Shown here piece after piece: positions 1 to 8,375 of a stretch of 64,000 nucleotides of DNA. Positions within the stretch are counted from its first letter, which is position 1, and every line of letters starts with the position of its first letter. The notes under the pieces are model-generated. The model did no database searches. It was not told the DNA's origin and saw only the letters and a program-made list of their open reading frames with translations. This DNA is from Phocaeicola abscessus CCUG 55929 (GTDB lineage Bacteria; Bacteroidota; Bacteroidia; Bacteroidales; Bacteroidaceae), in the NCBI RefSeq assembly GCF_000312445.1, contig NZ_HE997185.1, positions 124,001-188,000 on the forward strand. Direction: 5' to 3'. The translations under genes were made by a program, and so were the position numbers.

Positions 1-114
1 AAAACTTCAAAACATCCTGAAAGAACGATGGAAAGAGTAAAATATTTCGCACTATCATCGTATCTCAATGAACGTTTCGCTACGTCTATCCTATCAAATC
101 GTTTCCGCGAATAC

Positions 115-717
115 TTATTCATCCATGATATGTGCCGTTTCCACTTTCGCTAATCGGGAACGAAGCTTTTCGATCCGTGAGCGACGGATACGAAGTCTCA
201 TCAGGCAATTCATTTCGAAACGCTGTGAAACGATTTGAGGTTCTTCTTCTTTCACAATTCGCATGATATCATTCAGGAAAGGATATTCAAATGCAACCAC
301 CAAATCTTCATCAACCGTTTTCTCTACGATCTTCGCCTGAGCGATGCAAGCCGCTGCAGCAGCTTTATATGCCTGTATCAATCCTCCCGTTCCCAAGTTG
401 ACACCGCCGTAATAACGAACGACAATCACCAAAATATCGGTCAGTTCATTCGAATTGATCTGTCCTAAAATCGGTTTCCCCGCCGTACCGGACGGTTCTC
501 CGCTATCGCTCGCCCGAAAATCTTTCCGCTCAGGTCCGATCATGAAAGCATAACAGACGTGTCGTGCATCGTAATACTCCTTTTGGTAAGACTTCAATCT
601 TTCTTTTATTTCTTCCTGCGAACGTACGGGTATGGCAAAAGCGAGGAATTTACTCCGTTTTTCCGAATAAAAACCTGCTGTGGGCGACTCTATCGTTCTG
701 TAAGTATCGTCAATCAT
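115..717 (-). CDS. YigZ/IMPACT family protein
   Basis: The product is a 200-residue member of the YigZ (UPF0029/IMPACT) family, conserved cytosolic proteins linked to translation control whose bacterial biochemical role is unsettled. The N-terminal IMPACT domain shows DARHVCYAFMIG (about residues 50-61), SDSGEPSGTAGKPIL (70-84) and VVRYYGGVNLGTGGL (about 98-112). A DUF1949-like C-terminal domain follows and contains the stretch RLRIRRSRIEKLRSRL. I chose the Met at 717 because it fits the family N-terminus and lies 1 bp beyond the stop of the exonuclease gene, implying cotranscription; an in-frame Met at 759 would overlap that gene. Family assignment is secure, function is not. Confidence 0.9.
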   Translation of the reverse strand: MIDDTYRTIESPTAGFYSEKRSKFLAFAIPVRSQEEIKERLKSYQKEYYDARHVCYAFMIGPERKDFRASDSGEPSGTAGKPILGQINSNELTDILVIVVRYYGGVNLGTGGLIQAYKAAAAACIAQAKIVEKTVDEDLVVAFEYPFLNDIMRIVKEEEPQIVSQRFEMNCLMRLRIRRSRIEKLRSRLAKVETAHIMDE

Positions 718-718
718 G

Positions 719-1207
719 CTACAATAAGTGTTTAGCAATCCACGAACAGGCAGTTGCATCGCTCAATGCGTGATGGTGACCGGAAAGATCATATCCGAAA
801 TATGCGGCTACCGTTTGCAACTGATGATTTTCCAATTCTCTTATCTTTCGCGAAGCCTGATACGTACAATAAAAAGGATAGTTCGGATAGTCCATGCCGT
901 ACGTTTTGAATACAGCCTTTAAGCACCGTTCGTCGAAAGCTTTATTGTGAGCCACCAAAGGAAGTCCTTCGATCTTCGGTTTAATCCGTTCCCACACCGT
1001 TGGAAAGAGGGGAGCATGTTGTGTGTCGGCCTGTGTCAGTCCGTGAACTTTCATATTCCAATACAGAAAATAATCCGGCTCGGGATGGATAAGGCTATAG
1101 AATTCATCGACTTTCTCTCCTCCCCGATAGACCACCACTCCGATGCTGCAAACGCTCGATGGATAATTGTTGGCGGTTTCGAAATCAATCGCTGCGAAAT
1201 CTTTCAT
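719..1207 (-). CDS. DnaQ-like 3'-5' exonuclease (DEDDh)
   Basis: The product is a stand-alone 162-residue exonuclease domain of the DnaQ/RNase T superfamily, expected to remove nucleotides from 3' ends of DNA or RNA in a two-metal reaction. ExoI is seen as DFET at residues 7-10, ExoII as AHNKAFDERC near residue 90, and ExoIII as HHALSDATAC near the C-terminus, giving the DEDDh set. The start at 1207 places DFET close to the N-terminus; a Met at 1258 would add 17 residues without family similarity. It precedes the YigZ gene by 1 bp. No polymerase or BRCT domain is present, so a repair or RNA-processing role is possible. Confidence 0.88.
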   Translation of the reverse strand: MKDFAAIDFETANNYPSSVCSIGVVVYRGGEKVDEFYSLIHPEPDYFLYWNMKVHGLTQADTQHAPLFPTVWERIKPKIEGLPLVAHNKAFDERCLKAVFKTYGMDYPNYPFYCTYQASRKIRELENHQLQTVAAYFGYDLSGHHHALSDATACSWIAKHLL

Positions 1208-1321
1208 ATAATCAGGCTTGTTTCCAAACGCTCCACGCATATCGACAGATTCATTCAATCATTGTTCGACAAAGGTAAAAGAGAATCGGCTTATCTCCAA
1301 CGAAACCTGGAAAAATCTGCC

Positions 1322-2239
1322 TTAATGCAAGGCCTGTCTGCGATGAAACAAAAGTTTTAAATGTGCCGAGATCGTCTTTTCACTGATAATAATCGACACG
1401 GCAGTAAGAATCAACACGATTCCGACGGAAATCCGGAACGTGAGGTGCTCATGAAAAACCAAGATGCCGAAGAAAATGGCTGTCAATGGCTCTAAAGCTC
1501 CTAAAATAGCCGTATTCGTCGACCCCACATGGTGTATGGCCTTCGTTAAGGCGACAAGCGAAACGATAGTCGGAAAAAGAGCTATTCCTGCGGCACACAA
1601 CCAATAAAACGGTGTCGGAGGCACTTGCAAGCCTGTCGTAAAAAGAGTTCGGAGAGCAAAGACAAACGAACCGACCGACAACACATAGAAGTTCAGTTTA
1701 TAGACAGGCATCGCCCTCAGTATCGAACGGTTTATACCGATCATATAGACGGCGTACGAGAGCGAAGATATCATCACCAACATCACGCCAAACATGCTGA
1801 TAGGTTGACCGTTGCTTGTCTTCCCCAACAGCATGATACCCAAGATAGCGACCGACAGCGACGACCAACCGACCGGCGATACTCTTTCCTTAAAGAAAAC
1901 CCTCATCAATACGGCGACCATAATGGGATAAACGAACAAAATCGTCGATGCTATCCCCGCGTCCATATAAGTATAGCTGGTAAAAAGCGCTAAAGAAGAG
2001 ACGGAGAAGAGTAATCCCATGACGATTAAAGGAATCATTTCGTCATGTTTCAAAGAAAATGATTCGCCCTTACATTTCATCATGATTCCCAAGAGAATCA
2101 TGGCTAACCCGTAACGGAAAAGCAAAACGCTATCCGCATTCAATCCTCCGCTGTAAAGCGGAAGTGCAAACAGGGGATTGAGTCCATAACTGGCAGCAGA
2201 TACAGTTCCCCAAATAATCCCTTTTGCTTTATTACTCAT
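1322..2239 (-). CDS. EamA/DMT-family transporter
   Basis: The product is a 305-residue inner-membrane protein of the drug/metabolite transporter superfamily. Ten hydrophobic segments in two EamA repeats are visible, the first starting with GLNPLFALPLYSGG and the second at about residue 150 with ISMFGVMLVMISSL. Each repeat ends in a hydrophobic hairpin (YPIMVAVLMRVFF and LEPLTAIFFGILVF). Members export amino acids, metabolites or drugs; the substrate cannot be read from sequence. It is a single-gene unit with its own consensus promoter at 2265-2296. Confidence 0.88.
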   Translation of the reverse strand: MSNKAKGIIWGTVSAASYGLNPLFALPLYSGGLNADSVLLFRYGLAMILLGIMMKCKGESFSLKHDEMIPLIVMGLLFSVSSLALFTSYTYMDAGIASTILFVYPIMVAVLMRVFFKERVSPVGWSSLSVAILGIMLLGKTSNGQPISMFGVMLVMISSLSYAVYMIGINRSILRAMPVYKLNFYVLSVGSFVFALRTLFTTGLQVPPTPFYWLCAAGIALFPTIVSLVALTKAIHHVGSTNTAILGALEPLTAIFFGILVFHEHLTFRISVGIVLILTAVSIIISEKTISAHLKLLFHRRQALH

Positions 2240-2264
2240 CTTCGTCCTTTCTGAAAAAGTTGCG

Positions 2265-2296
2265 CAAAAGTAGTGCTTTCACAGCGATAAAGCAAA
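2265..2296 (-). promoter_or_regulatory. Bacteroides-type promoter of the EamA gene
   Basis: On the minus strand a TTTG (-33 element, 2296-2293) is followed after 20 bp by TACTTTTG (-7 element, 2272-2265). This fits the Bacteroides primary sigma consensus TTTG-N19-21-TAnnTTTG and lies 26 bp upstream of the EamA start codon. Confidence 0.75.
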
Positions 2297-2336
2297 AGAT
2301 AACAATTTTATTTATCTATTTTAAATGGTTATGTAC

Positions 2337-2380
2337 AAAATAAAACGACTGTGCCGAAACGTTCATTTCGATACAGCCGC
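2337..2380 (-). terminator. rho-independent terminator after the serC-serA-DUF1015 unit
   Basis: On the minus strand a long imperfect stem (CGGCTGT at 2379-2373 pairing with ACAGTCG at 2352-2346, with an inner CGAAA/TTTCG pair) is followed by TTTTATTTT. It lies about 45 bp past the DUF1015 stop codon. Confidence 0.75.
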
Positions 2381-2425
2381 TTATCTAATTATTCTTTATA
2401 TAAAACGAAAGAATCCGAATAAAAA

Positions 2426-3673
2426 TCAATTCAGTTTATGAATAACCAAACCGGATCGAAGTTTCGGTTCGAACCAGGTCGTCTTGGGAGGCATGATTTT
2501 TCCGCTATCAGCGATATCCATAATCTGTTTCATCGAGACCGGATATAAAGCAAGAGCGACTTTCATCTCGCCACTGTCCACCCTACGTTTCAACTCGATC
2601 AGACCGCGAATACCTCCGACGAAATCAATTCGCTTATCCGAACGAAGATCCTTTATGCCGAGAATTTCGTCCAAGATATATTTCGAAGAGATCGTTACAT
2701 CCAATACTCCGATGGGGTCGTCATCGTCATAGGTACCCTTTTTAGCCGTCAGACGGTACCACTTCCCTTCCAGATACAGTGCGAAATCGTGCAATTTATC
2801 CGGTTTGTAGATTTCCGTTCCTTTCATCTCTACGTCAAAGTGTTTGCTTACAGCCTCGAGAAACTCTTCGGGAGTCAACCCGTTCAGATCCTTCACCACT
2901 CGATTATAGTCGATGACGGTTAACTGATTGGCGGGGAAACAGACAGCCATAAAATAATTATATTCCTCATCACCTTTATGACTCGGATGCTGCTTGGCTT
3001 TCTCTGCGCCGATCAATGCTGCGGCTGCAGAACGGTGGTGTCCGTCGGCGATATACATCGAAGGAATTTGGGCGAATGCTTCCGTAATGGTACGGATATC
3101 TTTCTCGTTATCGATAATCCAAAAGCGATGGCGAAATCCGTCATCTTTCGCAGTGAAGTCGTAAACGGGTTCATCTACCGTATTCTTAGCCACCATAGCA
3201 TCCAGTACCGCGTTATCCGGATAAGCGAAGAATACCGGTTCGATATTCGCATTGTTGATGCGAACATGTTTCATTCGATCCTCTTCCTTATCGCGGCGAG
3301 TCAACTCATGCTTTTTGATAACCCCATTGAGGTAGTCGGGCACATAAGCACCGACGACGAGGCCGTATTGCGTTTTACCATTCATGGTCTGCGCATAGAC
3401 ATAATAGCATTCTTTTTTATCTTGCACCAACCAACCTTCCTTCTGAAATTTTTTAAAGTTCTCCGCAGCCTTTTCATAAACTCTGGGATCGTCTTCCGCC
3501 GTCCCTTGAGGAAAATCGATTTCGGGCTTTATGATATGATAAAGAGATTTCTCATTCCCTTCGCATTCTTTTCGCGCTTCATCCGATTCAAGTACATCGT
3601 AAGGTCTTGAAACGACCTGCTCCACCAAGTTTTGAGGTGGACGCAGCCCTTTGAAAGGTTTTACTATTGCCAT
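2426..3673 (-). CDS. DUF1015 family protein
   Basis: The product is a 415-residue cytosolic protein covering the full DUF1015 family, with the characteristic start MAIVKPFKGLRPP, the early VVSRPYDVL and the central MYIADGHHRSAAAAL. Molecular function is not established; the gene commonly sits with serine biosynthesis genes in Bacteroidales, as here directly downstream of serC and serA, suggesting a link to serine or phosphoserine metabolism. The start at 3673 matches the family; the Met at 3724 would nearly reach the serA stop codon. Confidence 0.92.
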   Translation of the reverse strand: MAIVKPFKGLRPPQNLVEQVVSRPYDVLESDEARKECEGNEKSLYHIIKPEIDFPQGTAEDDPRVYEKAAENFKKFQKEGWLVQDKKECYYVYAQTMNGKTQYGLVVGAYVPDYLNGVIKKHELTRRDKEEDRMKHVRINNANIEPVFFAYPDNAVLDAMVAKNTVDEPVYDFTAKDDGFRHRFWIIDNEKDIRTITEAFAQIPSMYIADGHHRSAAAALIGAEKAKQHPSHKGDEEYNYFMAVCFPANQLTVIDYNRVVKDLNGLTPEEFLEAVSKHFDVEMKGTEIYKPDKLHDFALYLEGKWYRLTAKKGTYDDDDPIGVLDVTISSKYILDEILGIKDLRSDKRIDFVGGIRGLIELKRRVDSGEMKVALALYPVSMKQIMDIADSGKIMPPKTTWFEPKLRSGLVIHKLN

Positions 3674-3734
3674 ATCATCTAAGGTAATATCACATTTGCC
3701 ATTTTCAGATAAGAAAAATGGCAAATGAAACGGA

Positions 3735-4655
3735 TTATTTATTCACTCTAAACTTCTCATTGCCTTCTTTGAGAAAGCCGACAATCTGGTGTGCGGCGGC
3801 CAATCCGGCATTGATATTCGCTTCTGCGGTTTGAGCTCCCATTTTCTTCGGCGTGGAGAAATAACGACCGGCAAATTTCTCTTTAAACGCAGCGTCGGCC
3901 GCAGGCATAATATCGGTCACATATTTCAAATCTTCACGTTCGGTCATCAGTTGGATCAGTCCCGGTTCGTCAATCACTTCTTTTCGAGCGGTATTCAACA
4001 GGATACCGCCTTTCGGCAATTTGTTAACCAACGCATAGTTGATCGATTCTTTCGTCTCCGGCGTAGCAGGGATATGCAGGGAAACGATATCGCACGTTTC
4101 GAACAACGCTTCGGTAGAATCGAGGGCATGGACGTTCGCTTCTTCGATAGCTTCTTTAGGACAATAAGCATCGTAAGCATAGATGTCCATTCCAAACCCT
4201 TCGGCGATACGGGCGACGTTACGCCCGACATTTCCGAATGCGAGAATGCCTAATTTCTTCCCCATCAGCTCCGTGCCCGATTTGCCGTTATAGAAGTTGC
4301 GGGCGGCCATCACCATCAATCCGAATACCAATTCGGCCACCGCATTCGCGTTCTGTCCCGGCGTGTTCATGACGCAAACGCGATGAGCAGTAGCAGCTTC
4401 CAAGTCGACATTATCGTACCCCGCACCGGCGCGCACTACAATTTTCAAATTCTTAGCGGCATCGAATACTTCTTTGTCGATGACATCGCTCCGGATGATT
4501 ACGGCGTTTACATCTTCGACTGCCTTCAATAATTGGGCTTTCGTTTCATATTTTTCCAACAAAACCAATTCGTAGCCGGCCTGATCAATGACTTTGCGAA
4601 TACCGTCGACGGCTACTTTGGCAAACGGTTTCTGAGTTGCAATCAATATTTTCAT
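3735..4655 (-). CDS. serA: D-3-phosphoglycerate dehydrogenase
   Basis: The enzyme oxidises 3-phosphoglycerate to 3-phosphohydroxypyruvate with NAD+, the first step of serine synthesis. The 306-residue protein has the D-2-hydroxyacid dehydrogenase fold: substrate loop VVRAGAGYDNVD, Rossmann segment ILAFGNVGRNVARIAEGFG with acidic ending AYD, and NTARKEVID carrying the catalytic Arg. Where most relatives have the catalytic His in a TPH motif, this one reads TPKKMGAQTAEA; I believe this is a Bacteroidetes subtype rather than a defect. There is no C-terminal ACT domain, so serine feedback through ACT is not expected. It follows serC by 11 bp. Confidence 0.93.
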   Translation of the reverse strand: MKILIATQKPFAKVAVDGIRKVIDQAGYELVLLEKYETKAQLLKAVEDVNAVIIRSDVIDKEVFDAAKNLKIVVRAGAGYDNVDLEAATAHRVCVMNTPGQNANAVAELVFGLMVMAARNFYNGKSGTELMGKKLGILAFGNVGRNVARIAEGFGMDIYAYDAYCPKEAIEEANVHALDSTEALFETCDIVSLHIPATPETKESINYALVNKLPKGGILLNTARKEVIDEPGLIQLMTEREDLKYVTDIMPAADAAFKEKFAGRYFSTPKKMGAQTAEANINAGLAAAHQIVGFLKEGNEKFRVNK

Positions 4656-4666
4656 AGTAATTAGCT

Positions 4667-5743
4667 TTAATGTTTCCTTTCGAATTCCTGCATGCAATCG
4701 ATCAGCGCCTGAACGCTTTCTTTCGGCAATGCATTATAGCAAGATGCACGGAAGCCTCCTACCGATCGATGTCCCTTTACCCCCACCATGCCGTGTTCTG
4801 CAGCGAATGCAGCGAACTCGGGTTCCAGATCCTTATATTCATCTTTCATGATGAAGCAAATATTCATATACGAACGATCTTCTTCGCAGGTGACTGTTCC
4901 GCGGAACAACCTGTTCCGGTCGATTTCGCCGTAAAGCATTTCCGCACGTTCCTTCGCGCGACGTTGCATCTCCTTTACGCCTCCTTGGGCCTTCAACCAG
5001 CGCAAAGTCATCAATGCCCCGTAAATAGGCACTACGGGAGGAGTATTGAACATGGATCCTTTTTCCACATGCGTACGATAATCCAGCATGGTAGGAATGT
5101 AATGAGATACTTTGCCCAACGCATCGTTCTTCACGATCACGAAGGTAACGCCTGCCGGAGCTAAATTCTTCTGCGCGCCGCCGTAGATGCAAATGTACTT
5201 GGACACGTCTACCGGGCGAGAGAAAATATCGGACGACATATCCGCCACCATCGGCACGTTCACCTCCAAATCGTGATGGATTTCCGTGCCGTAAATCGTA
5301 TTGTTAGTGGTATAATGGAAATAATCCGCATCCGCAGGGACAGTGTAGCCTTTAGGGATGTACACATAATTGTCCGCTTTGGAAGAAGCGACCTCCACCA
5401 CCTCACCGAAAGCCAAGCCTTTGGCTTCTTTTTCCGCCTTGTTGGCCCACGTGCCGGTGTTCAAATAAGCAGCTTTCTTCTCCATGAAGTTATACGGCAC
5501 CATACAGAACTCGAGGCTCGCCCCTCCGCCCAGGAATAATACGGAATATCCTTCGGGGATGTCCAGTATTTCTTTAAACAATGCTTCCGCTTCGTCCATA
5601 ACGGCCTGAAAATCTTTATGGCGATGGCTGATCTCCATGATAGACAGCCCCGAATGATTGAAATCCAGAATGGCTTTCGCCGTATTCTCAACAGTTTCGT
5701 GCGGAAGAATAGATGGTCCTGCATTAAAATTATGCTTCTTCAT
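4667..5743 (-). CDS. serC: phosphoserine aminotransferase
   Basis: This PLP enzyme converts 3-phosphohydroxypyruvate and glutamate to phosphoserine and 2-oxoglutarate; it can also serve pyridoxal phosphate synthesis. The 358-residue length is normal. Seen motifs are the N-terminal NAGPSILP, the GGGASLEF cofactor loop, the PLP-lysine region [12 protein letters not shown] (about residues 190-201), and the C-terminal [11 protein letters not shown]. It is the first gene of a serC-serA-DUF1015 transcription unit. Confidence 0.96.
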   Translation of the reverse strand: MKKHNFNAGPSILPHETVENTAKAILDFNHSGLSIMEISHRHKDFQAVMDEAEALFKEILDIPEGYSVLFLGGGASLEFCMVPYNFMEKKAAYLNTGTWANKAEKEAKGLAFGEVVEVASSKADNYVYIPKGYTVPADADYFHYTTNNTIYGTEIHHDLEVNVPMVADMSSDIFSRPVDVSKYICIYGGAQKNLAPAGVTFVIVKNDALGKVSHYIPTMLDYRTHVEKGSMFNTPPVVPIYGALMTLRWLKAQGGVKEMQRRAKERAEMLYGEIDRNRLFRGTVTCEEDRSYMNICFIMKDEYKDLEPEFAAFAAEHGMVGVKGHRSVGGFRASCYNALPKESVQALIDCMQEFERKH

Positions 5744-5874
5744 TTTTACTTTGTTTTTTAGTTAAACAATAGGTTCAATACTTACTTCGGCGAATATAGA
5801 CATTTAATTTCCGAACGGCAAGAAAAAAAGCAATTTTTTTAGCATAATTTGAAGACGTATTTGACAAAATGAAA

Positions 5875-7194
5875 TTATTTTGCCGCCTCGATAAGGGCTT
5901 TAACGCCTTTTATCTTTTCGTTTTGGATCAAATTCAATGTCTGTATTAACTTTTTGCGAAGGATAGCGACGAAACAATAATGATCCTTTACGTCGATCGT
6001 TCCGATGTCGTCTCGTTTCAGATTTCCTTTTTTGCAAAGGAAGCCGACGACGTCGACCTTATTGATTTTATCCTTTTTCCCTTTGCCGATATAGAGCGTA
6101 GCGTAAACGGGTTGTACGGGTTCGGGGAGCGCCTCGGGCAGTTCGAACAGTTCCGGCTCTTCGCGAATGTAGATGGGAACGGATTCCTCCGGGCCTACGA
6201 TCAGGTATGCTTCGCCTTCGGCATCCCAACGCGCCGTTCGGCCGTTGCGATGAATGTATCCGTCTTCGTCTGCAGGCAGATGATAATGCACGATGTGCCG
6301 GATCTCCCGGATATCCAAGCCTCGGGCGGCCAAATCCGTAGCGATCAATACGGGGCAGCTTCCGTTGCGAAATTTATACAAGGCTCTTTCTCGATCGTCC
6401 TGTTCCATACCGCCATGAAAGATTCCGCAGGGGAACTTCTTCGAGCGGAGATAGTCCCCTACGCGCTCTACGCTTTCTCGATAATTGCAGAAGACGAGGG
6501 TGGATCGATTGCCTAAGCAGCAAAGCAATTTATATAAGGTTTCCAGTTTGTCTTTTGCGGGCGACGATACTTTATACAATAGGATACGATCAGGAATCCG
6601 TTCGGCGGGATTGAGGAAATTGAGCTGGATGGTTTTTCCCATCCCTGTAAACAGGGGGATTTCTTTCGCATTTGTCGCCGAAAGCAGGAATCGCCGTTGC
6701 AGACGGGGCAACCGACCGATGACTTCCGACATCTCTTCCTGAAAACCTAATTCCAGGCACTTGTCGAATTCGTCGATGACCAAAGTCGTTACGGTCTCCG
6801 CATCGAAATTGCGCTTCGACAGGTGATCGTTCATTCTCCCCGGTGTGGCGAAGAGGATCGAGGGTTTCACGCTCGTTATCGTCCGGTGCTCGTCCATAGT
6901 CGGGCGACCACCGTGGCAGCAGACCGAAGCAAAAGGCGTATGCATAGCCTTAAACACCCGATCGGTCTGTAAGGCCAACTCCCGCGAAGGAAGCAATACG
7001 ACGGCCTGCACGCCTTCCGCACCCTCCTGCAACGTATGTAACAGCGGCAGGAGGTAAGCCAACGTCTTGCCCGAACCGGTGGGCGAAAGCAATATCAGAT
7101 CCTTCCCCTTGCTCCAGGCATCCATCGAAGCCAATTGCATGGCGTTCAATTCTTTTACGTTCAAACGATCCAATATGTTTCGTATATCCGTCAT
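5875..7194 (-). CDS. dbpA: DbpA-like DEAD-box RNA helicase
   Basis: The product is a 439-residue ATP-dependent RNA helicase, probably acting in 50S ribosome assembly. Visible helicase motifs are Walker A SPTGSGKT, Ia PSREL, II VIDEFDKC (DEFD instead of DEAD), III LSATN, IV LVFCNY, V ATDLAARGLDI and VI HRNGRTAR. Residues from about 365 onward (KDKINKVDVVGFLCKKGNL through DVKDHYCFVAI) match the DbpA RNA-binding domain that recognises 23S rRNA helix 92. A TATCTTTG-type -7 box lies on the minus strand at 7218-7211, just upstream of the start, and the 41-bp repeat array lies further upstream. Confidence 0.9.
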   Translation of the reverse strand: MTDIRNILDRLNVKELNAMQLASMDAWSKGKDLILLSPTGSGKTLAYLLPLLHTLQEGAEGVQAVVLLPSRELALQTDRVFKAMHTPFASVCCHGGRPTMDEHRTITSVKPSILFATPGRMNDHLSKRNFDAETVTTLVIDEFDKCLELGFQEEMSEVIGRLPRLQRRFLLSATNAKEIPLFTGMGKTIQLNFLNPAERIPDRILLYKVSSPAKDKLETLYKLLCCLGNRSTLVFCNYRESVERVGDYLRSKKFPCGIFHGGMEQDDRERALYKFRNGSCPVLIATDLAARGLDIREIRHIVHYHLPADEDGYIHRNGRTARWDAEGEAYLIVGPEESVPIYIREEPELFELPEALPEPVQPVYATLYIGKGKKDKINKVDVVGFLCKKGNLKRDDIGTIDVKDHYCFVAILRKKLIQTLNLIQNEKIKGVKALIEAAK

Positions 7195-7277
7195 GGAATA
7201 AAATTTTGCGCAAAGATACGATATAATTTCGAATCCGTTGAAAAAACAAGGTATACGGCGGAAATATTATTGCCGCC

Positions 7278-7640
7278 GAGCCGCTCGGCGGGAGTTAAAA
7301 TCCGTTTTAGGCGCTGTCGAGCCGCTCGGCGGGAGTTAAAATCCGTTTTAGGCGCTGTCGAGCCGCTCGGCGAGAGCTAAAATTCGTTTTAGGTGTTATC
7401 GAGCCGCTCAGCGAGAGCTAAAATCCGTTTTAGGTGCTATCGAGCCGCTCGGCGAGAGATAAAATTCGTTTTAGGCACCGTCGAGCCGCTCAGCGAGAGC
7501 TAAAATCCGTTTTAGGTGCTGTCGAGCCGCTCAGCGGAAGCTAAAATCCGTTTTAGGCACCGTCGAGCCGCTCGGCGAGAGCTAAAATTCGTTTTAGGTG
7601 TTATCGAGCCGATCGACGGGAGTTAAAATCCGATCTCGGT
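7278..7640. repeat. 41-bp tandem repeat array (8 full copies plus a diverged ninth)
   Basis: Eight head-to-tail 41-bp units start at 7278 and repeat exactly every 41 bp; a degenerate ninth begins at 7606. Each unit has two small dyads: CCGC-TCG-GCGG near its start and AAAA-TCCG-TTTT in the middle, followed by a variable tail such as GGCGCTGTC or GGTGTTATC. No open frame crosses the array. It fills most of the 514-bp gap between the beta-barrel gene and dbpA, both on the minus strand. The same family recurs at 27402-27600. Confidence 0.95.
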
Positions 7641-7653
7641 TATTTTTCGGCAT

Positions 7654-7690
7654 AAAAAAACTCCTCCCTCACGCGACGGTAAGGAAGGAG
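7654..7690 (-). terminator. rho-independent terminator of the beta-barrel gene
   Basis: On the minus strand CTCCTTCC (7690-7683) pairs with GGGAGGAG (7668-7661) around a 14-nt loop and is followed by seven T residues (7660-7654). It lies 19 bp past the stop codon of the gene ending at 7709. Confidence 0.85.
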
Positions 7691-7708
7691 CCTGTCGAAA
7701 CGGATCGA

Positions 7709-8290
7709 TTACAAGCTGAACTTATAACCGACGGTAAACTGGAATACGCTGTTCTTGGGATCAGCGCCGTCGAAGACCTTGGTCAGTCCCCAGTTATAGC
7801 GCGCATCGATGACGATGTTATTGAATTCATACGAAGCGCCTACGGGGATGGACAAATCGAGGGTCTTGGCATCTATCGGATTATCGGCCGTAGCCGTTAT
7901 GCCGCCGACTTTCGCCTTGACGGAATTGTTGACGTTGAAGCCCGGTTGAAAACCTATTTTCAATGCAAAATCTTTTGCCACATACATATTAACCAAAATA
8001 GGGACGTTGATATAATCCAGTTTCAACGTACCCTTGACACCGTCTTCCGACGCCCGGATGCCTTGCATGGAATAGAGAGCGCCTGCCGAGAAACTGATCT
8101 TCTCGGCCAGCTGATATTCGAATTCGGCGCCGAGCACGGCACCGATACGCACGTCGGTATCGTCCGCACTGGTCATAGAAGCGATGTTCATACCCAACTT
8201 CGGTTGGATGGTCACTGAACCTACGACGTGTTGGGCGAACGTCGATACGGAAGCCAACATCATTACCGCTACTAATAAAACTTTTTTCAT
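7709..8290 (-). CDS. small outer-membrane beta-barrel protein
   Basis: The product is a 193-residue secreted protein with a signal peptide (MKKVLLVAVMMLASVSTFAQ, residues 1-20) followed by alternating amphipathic strands, for example LGMNIASMTSADDTDVRIGA and LKIGFQPGFNVNN, ending in FQFTVGYKFSL with the terminal aromatic typical of outer-membrane barrels. It resembles the porin-family/OMP_b-brl_2 proteins of Bacteroidetes, probably eight strands; ligand and function are unknown. It has its own terminator and lies downstream of nqrF with an 85-bp gap. Confidence 0.85.
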   Translation of the reverse strand: MKKVLLVAVMMLASVSTFAQHVVGSVTIQPKLGMNIASMTSADDTDVRIGAVLGAEFEYQLAEKISFSAGALYSMQGIRASEDGVKGTLKLDYINVPILVNMYVAKDFALKIGFQPGFNVNNSVKAKVGGITATADNPIDAKTLDLSIPVGASYEFNNIVIDARYNWGLTKVFDGADPKNSVFQFTVGYKFSL

Positions 8291-8375
8291 CTTTGTTTGT
8301 TTTTAAATTACACATAGGGTGAAGCTTTACTCCTCGCCCGCTTATTATTCGTTATACGAGTACTCGCGATGCCGA

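Noticed and set aside
6730-6790. DEFD in place of DEAD as helicase inactivation
   Set aside because: The catalytic Asp-Glu pair and the other motifs are intact, so activity is expected.
7278-7640. 41-bp array as a CRISPR
   Set aside because: Units are contiguous with no unique spacers between them, and no cas gene is near. The same applies to the arrays at 27402, 39528 and 58178.
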